Notes under the pieces: model-generated
Database searches by the model: none
The model's input: only the letters and a program-made list of their open reading frames with translations
Told to the model about the DNA's origin: nothing
DNA from: Terebella lapidaria
Taxonomy: Eukaryota > Annelida > Polychaeta > Terebellida > Terebellidae
DNA: 64,000 nucleotides
Reading direction: 5' to 3'
NCBI GenBank assembly: GCA_949152475.1
Contig: OX424563.1
Span: 3,941,001-4,005,000 of the forward strand
Shown: positions 56,800-64,000 of the stretch, piece after piece
Numbering within the stretch: the stretch's first letter is position 1
How the letters are laid out: each line of letters starts with the position of its first letter
Program-made: the position numbers and the translations under genes

Positions 56800-59026
56800 T
56801 AGTCCATGAGCCCAGGGGGTCCACCGTGCACCCCCCCCCCCCCCCAGGACTCTCCGCGAGGGGTGTCATTTTGTTCAGGGGACCCTTGAGCTTCAGAATC
56901 CACTTGTTAACACTCGATATCCTGGGATGAACTATCCAATATGGCGGCTTTTCAAAATGGCCACCATCAAAACCGAGACATTTCTTGAAACACAAAGTTG
57001 TATTTTTCTTCGCCCCTAATTGTGCTAGAGACACGAATTTGGTACCTAAACATATGTTTTAGAGGTCAGGGAATGCAATAAAAATATTTTCAAATACTTC
57101 AGCCTATCCCTTCAGCATGAAATCCAAGATGGCGTCCATCAGAATCGCATATTTTGTCATATTTTTTCTAAAACTTTTATATTTTGAGGAACTGTGTGGC
57201 CATAATTGACAATTATGTGCCCTAATACATGCTATTGGTACTTGATAACATCAGTGGCAAAAATAACAATGTCCCCAATGCCCTAATTGCTGAAAAATGT
57301 GTTTGAGTTTGGCAATAAACACAATCGCGGCGAAACCGAATTTGATCAACAATAAACGCAAAGTTGTATATATCTTTGCCCCTAATTGTGCTAGAGACAC
57401 AAAGGTAGTACCTAAACATATGTTTTAGACGGCAAGGAATGCAATAAAAATATTTTCAACTACTTCAGCATACCCCTTCTGCATGAAATCCAAGATGGCG
57501 ACCATCAGAATCGCATATTTTGTCATATTTTTTCCTAAAACTTTAATATTTTAAGGAACTCTGTGGGGATTATCAACAATTTTGTGCCTTAATACATGCT
57601 TTTGGTACTTGATAACATCATTGGCAATGATAACAATGTCCTCAATGCCTTAAATGCTAAAAAAAGTACCTTGAATTGGCAATAAACACAATTGCGACAG
57701 AACCGAATGTAATCAAGAATAAACAAAATTGCATAAATTTTTGCTACTAATTGTGCTAGAGACACAAATTTGGTACCTAAACTTACGTTTCAGAGGTTAA
57801 GGAATGCAATGAAATTGTTTTCAACTACTTAGCATAGCGCTTCGGCATGAAATCCAAGATGGCGTCCATCATAATCGCATATTTTTTCATATTTTGTTCA
57901 TGAAACTTTAATTTTTCAAACAAATGTGTGGTCATTATCACCAATTATGTGCTCCAATACATGCTACTGGTACTTAAAAACATCAGTGGTAGAACTAACA
58001 ATGTCCCCTATGCCTTAATTGCTCAAGAATATGTTGACTATGGCAATAAACACAATCGCGACAAGACCGAAATTGATCAATAATAAGCACAAAATTGCAT
58101 ATATGTATATCTTTATACCCTAATTGTGCGAACTTTGTACCTAAACATATGTGTTAGAGTTTAGGAAATGCAATAATATTGTTTTCAACTACTTTAGCAT
58201 TGTCCATTAGCATGAAATCCAAGATGGCAGCCACCAGAATGGCATATTTTATCATATTTTGTTCTAAAACTCTAATATATTAAAACGAATGTGTAGCCAT
58301 TATCACCAATTTTGTGCCTTAAGTACATGCTGATGGTGCTTATTAATATCAGTGGTTAAAATAACAATGTCCCCAATGCCTCAACTGCTAAAATATATAT
58401 TGAATTTGGCAATAAACACAATTGCAGCAATATTGAATTAGATCACAATCAACAGTTAAAGTCATGTAATGTGCATAAACGTGACGTTAAATGTGATTAA
58501 GTCAGTTCATTTATCTGAAATATACACATGTACATGTACATTACAAAAGCCATTTCCAACAAGCAAAGCATTCAGCATAGGAAAAATCCAAGATGGCCAC
58601 ATTTGTGCATAACTGAACGAAGATAATGTACTCTCTTCACCGATATTTCGTCTAGAATTTGGTTTATTCTTATATTTCCATGTATTTAGATTTAAAATAT
58701 GTACTTAGTTTGGCATGAAATGAACTACCCCTCCTGCAAAAGAACATATAAGGTCAAAATGGTTCTATGGAATGCCAAATTCAGGTATATATATTGTAAT
58801 ATGCCAGTGAATGTTTGTTATAAGATAACGACTAATATGTCCATTGCTAAGTTTTCACACATGCTGGATATAACGACACACATGTATTGGCAATTATCGT
58901 TATCATTTTGTCAGAAGTCATGTTTACAACATTAAGTCATCCAAATTAATCAGTTCACACCATTGCGTCATCAGTAGTCAATCAGTCAATAAATATGTCA
59001 TCAGTTATCACTCAGGTAAGAACATT
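56800..59026 (+). repeat. Left arm of foldback element
   Basis: It contains a poly-C tract near 56830 and tandem repeats marked by 'aatccaagatggc' at 57121, 57486, 57851, 58216 and 58585, giving a period of 365 to 369 bases. Confidence 0.88.
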
Positions 59027-59267
59027 ACGTTACCAACATTCACTCAAATACCAACATTACCATAAGTATTCTGTGACCACTTAACACTTAACAACATTAT
59101 TTAATAACATTAGGTCAGACAAAATCTCTTTTTTGTATGATCTTGATTTTACTCAACGATGTTACCTAAGCATTCAGCAACTGTTCAGATAACAACATAT
59201 TCAGTGGTATGTGGTAAAAGATTACTTACGGTAGTTTTGATATGTGAGTAGATGTTGGAGAAATAAT

Positions 59268-61440
59268 GTTCTTACCGGAGTGATAACTGATGACATTTAT
59301 TGACTGATTGACTACTGGTGACTCAATGGTGTGAACTGAATGATTTTGGATGACTTGATGTTGTAAACCTGAGTTCTGAAACAGTGATTTTTTGCCAAAA
59401 CATGTGTCGTTATATCCTGCATGTGTGAAAAGTTAGCAATGGACATATTAGGCATCATTCTAAAACAAACAGTCACTGAAATATTACAATACAATTTACC
59501 TGGATTTGGCATTCCATAGAACCATTTTGACCTTATATGTTCTTTTGCAGGAGGGGTAGTTCATTTCATGCCAAACTAAGTACATATTTTAAATCTAAAT
59601 ACATGGAAATATAAGAATAAACCAAATTCTAGACCAAATATCGGTGAAGAGAGTGAAGAGAGTGTTTCCTATGCTGAATGCTTTGCTTGTTGGAAATGGC
59701 TTTCGTAATGTACATGTACATGTATATATTTCAGATAAATGAACTGACTTAATCACATTAAACGTCACGTTTATGCACATTACATGACTTTAACTGTTGA
59801 TTGTGATCTAATTCAATATTGCTGCAATTGTGTTTATTGCCAAATTCAATATATATTTTAGCGTTGAGGCATTGGGGACATTGTTATTTTAACCACTGAT
59901 GTTATTAAGCACCATCAGCATGTACTTAAGGCACAAAATTGGTAATAATGGCTACACATTCGTTTTAATATATTAGAGTTTTAGAAAAAAATATGATAAA
60001 ATATGCCATTCTGGTGGCTGCCATCTTGGATTTCATGCTAATGGACAATGCAAAAGTAGTTGAAAACAATATTATTGCATTTCCTAAACTCTAACACATA
60101 TGTTTAGGTACAAAGTTCGCACAATTAGGGTATAAAGATATACATATATGCAATTTTGTGCTTATTATTGATCAATTTCGGTCTTGTCGCAATTGTGTTT
60201 ATTGCCATAGTCAACATATTCTTGAGCAATTAAGGCATAGGGGACATTGTTAGTTCTACCACTGATGTTTTTAAGTACCAGTAGCATGTATTGGAGCACA
60301 TAATTGGTGATAATGACCACACATTTGTTTGAAAAATTAAAGTTTCATGAACAAAATATGAAAAAATATGCGATTATGATGGACGCCATCTTGGATTTCA
60401 TGCCGAAGCGCTATGCTAAAGTAGTTGAAAACAATTTCATTGCATTCCCTAACCTCTAAAACGTAAGTTTAGGTACCAAGTTTGTGTCTCTAGCACAATT
60501 AGTAGCAAAAATTTATGCAATTTTGTTTATTCTTGATTAAATTCGGTTCTGTCGCAATTGTGTTCATTGCCAATTCAAGGTATTTTTTTAGCATTTAAGG
60601 CATTGAGGACATTGTTATCATTGCCACTGATGTTATCAAGTACCAATAGCATGTATTAAGGCACGAAATTGTTGATAATCTCCACAGAGTTCCTTAAAAT
60701 ATTAAAGTTTTAGGAAAAAATATGACAAAATATGCGATTCTGATGGTCGCCATCTTGGATTTCATGCAGAAGGGGTATGCTGAAGTAGTTGAAAATATTT
60801 TTATTGCATTCCTTGGCGTCTAAAACATATGTTTAGGTACTAACTTTGTGTCTCTAGCACAATTAGGGGCAAAAATATATACAACTTTGCGTTTATTGTT
60901 GATCAAATTCGGTTTCGCCGTGATTGTGTTTATTGCCAAACTCAACACATTTTTCAGCAATTAGGGCATTGGGGACATTGTTATTTTTGCCACTGATGTT
61001 ATCAAGTACCAATAGCATGTATTAGGGCACATAATTGTCAATTATGGCCACACAGTTCCTCAAAATATAAAAGTTTTAGAAAAAATATGACAAAATATGC
61101 GATTCTGATGGACGCCATCTTTGATTTCATGCTGAAGGGATAGGCTGAAGTATTTGAAAATATTTTTATTGCATTCCCTGACCTCTAAAACATATGTTTA
61201 GGTACCAAATTCGTGTCTCTAGCACAATTATGGGCGAAGAAAAATACAACTTTGTGTTTCAAGAAATGTCTCGGTTTTGATGGTGGCCATTTTGAAAAGC
61301 CGCCATATTGGATAGTTCATCCCAGGATATCGAGTGTTAACAAGTGGATTCTGAAGCTCAAGGGTCCCTGAACAAAATGACACCCCTCGCGGAGAGTCCT
61401 GGGGGGGGGGTGCACGTGGACCCCCTGGGCTCATGGACTA
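59268..61440 (-). repeat. Right arm of foldback element
   Basis: This is the reverse complement of the left arm, with 'gccatcttggatttcatgc' recurring near 60020, 60385, 60750 and 61114. It lacks the innermost 'aagatggcc' word present at 58585 in the left arm. Confidence 0.88.
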
Positions 61441-61735
61441 CATAGGACGAAGAAAAGGAACCGACTTATCAGTTCAGCTCATTTACGCTGAACTATTGAC
61501 CACACAAGAAACAAATTTGACCAGTCATCATTATTGTTTTCCATGACAACCAGGCCATGAAAATGTTATGCCGAGAAAGTAATTCATACTGAGGAAGTCA
61601 TCACTCAAACGCGCTGAAGTAATTTTCTGGTGTAAATAAATAAAATAACGATGCGAATGTAAATCAACATATTCAGCAAATGATTCAAGATACAACACAT
61701 ACCGCTGTATAATTTTTTTTTCAACATAGCACTCT

Positions 61736-61812
61736 TATGTTTAGATGTATTTAGATGTATTTTAGATGTATTTTAGATGTTTTTAGATGTATTTAGATGT
61801 ATTTTAGATGTA
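61736..61812. repeat. TTTTAGATGTA microsatellite
   Basis: About seven to eight units of 10-11 bases with small length variation. Confidence 0.9.
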
Positions 61813-63320
61813 TTTCCGTACAAGTTCGTACATTTATACAATCCAAACGATGTAAAATGTTTTGTAAGTGAGACCAGACGTTTTTGAAATAGCTGTTTGG
61901 AAAGAACAATGGCAAACAGATCAAAAGGCTAACCATTTAAACGCTTTCTGTTCATTTTTTCGTAGGACTTTATTGATTACACAATGATGAGTCATAACAA
62001 GAAACTTTATTAACCGAACACAAACACAGAGTTTCATTACAGGGAATACATTTTGAATACTGAATTTCAAAATTTCGTTATTTAATTTGTTTGTTATGAG
62101 CCAGAAAAAATATAACAAAAATATCATCTTCTGATTTTGCAGTGCTCCAGTTATGACATTACGATAATACTGAGGACGCGACTGGGTGTGAAACATTTTT
62201 GGAAATTATTGTTATTCATCATTCAATATATATTGATTATTTGCTAAATACTGTCATCAAGTATTGTCAACATAGATGACCAAAGAAGACTGGATTCGAT
62301 AAATTACAAGAGACCATATGTATAACGTGTTCGTGCATCAGGACAAGTATTTTATTTGGAATCAATTATACTAATCTCTACACGGTATTGTTAACCCACT
62401 AGATTGGAGTTCCACAGTTCTATGTGACGCGTATATGCCCATCAACTAGGAATACAATACAGGGCTGGATCCAGGATTTAGAGATGGGGGTTCGTTTCTG
62501 AAGTTGATGTTGCAACTAATTTTAAAACTAACCTGAAATTTTAGTATTCTACGTGTAGTTTGTTGCTAAAATTTGAACGTGTATTAGCGGTAGTTTATTT
62601 CCACAGCATGGATATAACATAATAATTATTGTACATACATATGAAAAATACCAGTATTGTGCTGTGGGAGACAGCACATATCTTGGCAATGATAGGAAAA
62701 TACAAGAAATATGCCAAATTCAATAGCAATTAAAGGAAAAACACGGTAAATCGTACTTGATACGAATGATTAACTTGCCGACATTGCCCGTTACTATAGT
62801 ATCCAGTCCAGAAATACACGGATCGGATCAGACACCAACCTTTCAAGCTAATCATACACGAATTTGGGTAGCTTATTCCTTCCTAAGAACGCAACATTCA
62901 GTCAATGGGGTACATTATCGAGATTCACAAGATAGTTGTGTAGTTAGACCCGACTTTCTTTATAAATCAATCAATATTCATAGGAGCTGATCAGCGTTGA
63001 CCAGTAGGATGACCTAATCACTGACTGTGCTATGCATGAATGGTTTCCCCACATGAGGGCGTGAAATGCAAGTCGGGTCTTTACTGAACGACTCCAACCA
63101 ATTTGCCATAGTCGCCGGTACCCAATTGTAACCACTGCATGCGGTACTTACGAAAAACTTTTGCAAACGGAACATTAATCAAATGCATACCACCCGTTCT
63201 GTGCAAACGAATTCCCTGAAATCTAAATTCGATATTGATAAAAAGAACTCATCTTGCCACTTGTGAATCCAATGAGTGATATTGTGTTTGTTTGTTCTGG
63301 AACTAGACAGGGGCGGCCTT

Positions 63321-63400
63321 GCCCCCCCCCCCCCCACCAAAAAAAAGAAGAAAAAAAAGAGGAGAAGAAAAAAAGAGGAAAAAGAGAGGGGAGGAAGTGT
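63321..63400. repeat. Poly-C then A/G-rich low-complexity tract
   Basis: About 14 C residues are followed by roughly 60 purines (aagaagaaaa, gaggag). Confidence 0.9.
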
Positions 63401-63429
63401 TTTCAAGATACATTACACCGGGAAGTAGC

Positions 63430-64000
63430 TTTAACTTCTGGGGCCCCATGTCGCGAGCAGTGTGTTCATTCTAAAGCCAATCCACCTGTTCTCAATGGAA
63501 GCACTTTATGCCCTTCACCTTCTATAAATGATTTGAAAGTATTGAATGGCCAAATGCACTTAATCTTTTGATGGGGTCCAAAACCAAGTAATATTTTAGG
63601 TCATATTTTGTTTCAACAACAGTGATCATGCATTTATGGGTGTTAAGTAATGCTTGATAGTTAGACACAGGAGAGCTCTGGGATGCTGTATTAGGCACGC
63701 GATTACCGCCAGCTTCTGGGGCCCGCTCAGACTCAGGCTTGCTTCAACTTGCTTAACAACATTTCAGAACTAGGCTTTCCCTCAAAATACTAGATTTTGC
63801 CTGAATCAGCCATGCAAACACTCTTTAGGGGAATGCGAAATGGACCAAAGGAAACCTATAAAACACACCGCTGCATATCCCTGCAGCTTCTGGGGCCCTC
63901 AAGCGGGTCCCAGACCTTTGGTCTTCACCACCTCGCTTCACGACATTTCATATCTCGGCCTTCCATCAGAACACTGGATTCACCCAAGATCAGGTATTCA
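63430..64000. repeat. Loose ~175-bp repeat running off the window
   Basis: 'cttctggggccc' recurs near 63436, 63713 and 63889. The last two copies share following text ('gcttca..acatttca', 'ggc.ttcc.tca'). This is probably the edge of a tandem array or interspersed repeat. Confidence 0.5.

Larger units (their letters stand above)
56800..61440. mobile_element. Foldback-type element with ~2.2-kb inverted arms
   Basis: The sequences 56800-59026 and 59268-61440 are inverted copies of each other, about 95% identical by eye, meeting around a ~240-bp centre. Both tips read TAGTCCATGAGCCCAGGGGG. The flanks share CAT (56797-56799 and 61441-61443), a possible 3-bp duplication. Each arm contains four ~365-bp tandem repeats. 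No transposase is present. Long arms with internal tandem repeats are the mark of foldback elements; assignment to any superfamily is not possible here. Confidence 0.8.
61444..64000. other. Non-coding host DNA with simple repeats
   Basis: No gene is supported. It contains a TTTTAGATGTA tandem run (61736-61812), a poly-C plus purine-rich tract (63321-63400) and a loose repeat from 63430 to the window end. Confidence 0.5.

Noticed and set aside
58699-59512. Short frames in the foldback element centre-proximal arms
   Set aside because: They occur as inverted copies in both arms, with no domain and no start context; they are not supportable as genes.

Overview
This window looks like gene-poor, repeat-rich genomic DNA of a marine invertebrate, most likely a lophotrochozoan such as a mollusc. 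The species is inferred only from the mix of elements: Ty3/gypsy elements, an L1/Tx1-type LINE, a Jockey/CR1-like LINE, long-TIR elements, a foldback element and a CXC-domain gene. The host background is AT-rich and carries many poly-G/C and (TA)n tracts. I found no intact multi-exon host gene. Two pairs of exon-like blocks, on the minus strand of a diverged tandem duplication, are the only hint of one.

Layout: 1-4.5 kb is host DNA with a 5'-truncated LINE (1411-2592, 15-bp TSD) and a TIR element (2658-3370). 4506-21644 is a young composite Ty3/gypsy element: LTR, gag, pol, a zinc-finger ORF3, a partial internal LTR, a second pol and ORF3, then the 3' LTR, all between one ATAT duplication. 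21.6-36.5 kb is host DNA with old tandem segmental duplications, a tRNA-like relic, a decayed Jockey/CR1-like LINE (about 25.6-27.6 kb), a dispersed ~200-bp repeat family, a second member of the TIR family (30307-30995) filled with a palindromic array, and a long (TA)n tract. 36580-43757 is a 7.2-kb segment bounded by ~140-bp terminal inverted repeats. It holds one long, broken gene with a FEN/PIN-like nuclease-type region and a tesmin/TSO1-like CXC domain. 46799-55480 is a second, GC-rich Ty3/gypsy element on the minus strand, with near-identical 895-bp LTRs and a GTAC duplication. 56800-61440 is a large foldback element: two ~2.2-kb inverted arms, each built from four ~365-bp tandem repeats. 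61.4-64 kb is host DNA with simple repeats.

How parts work together: in both LTR elements a third ORF (two C2H2 fingers, a disordered linker, a C-terminal coiled coil) sits where env lies in retroviruses. In the minus-strand element an 11-bp motif (CTTCCGCGAAC on the plus strand) occurs about 38 times. It is found upstream of the TATA box in both LTRs, upstream of a second TATA box just before ORF3, and inside gag, where it is read in all three frames. This points to a DNA-level function such as a regulatory site, perhaps bound by the element's own zinc-finger protein. That link is inference.

Most promising for novelty: the TIR-bounded CXC/nuclease-like gene, the three-frame motif array with its internal promoter, and the TACGGTGGCT family whose interiors are palindromic arrays.
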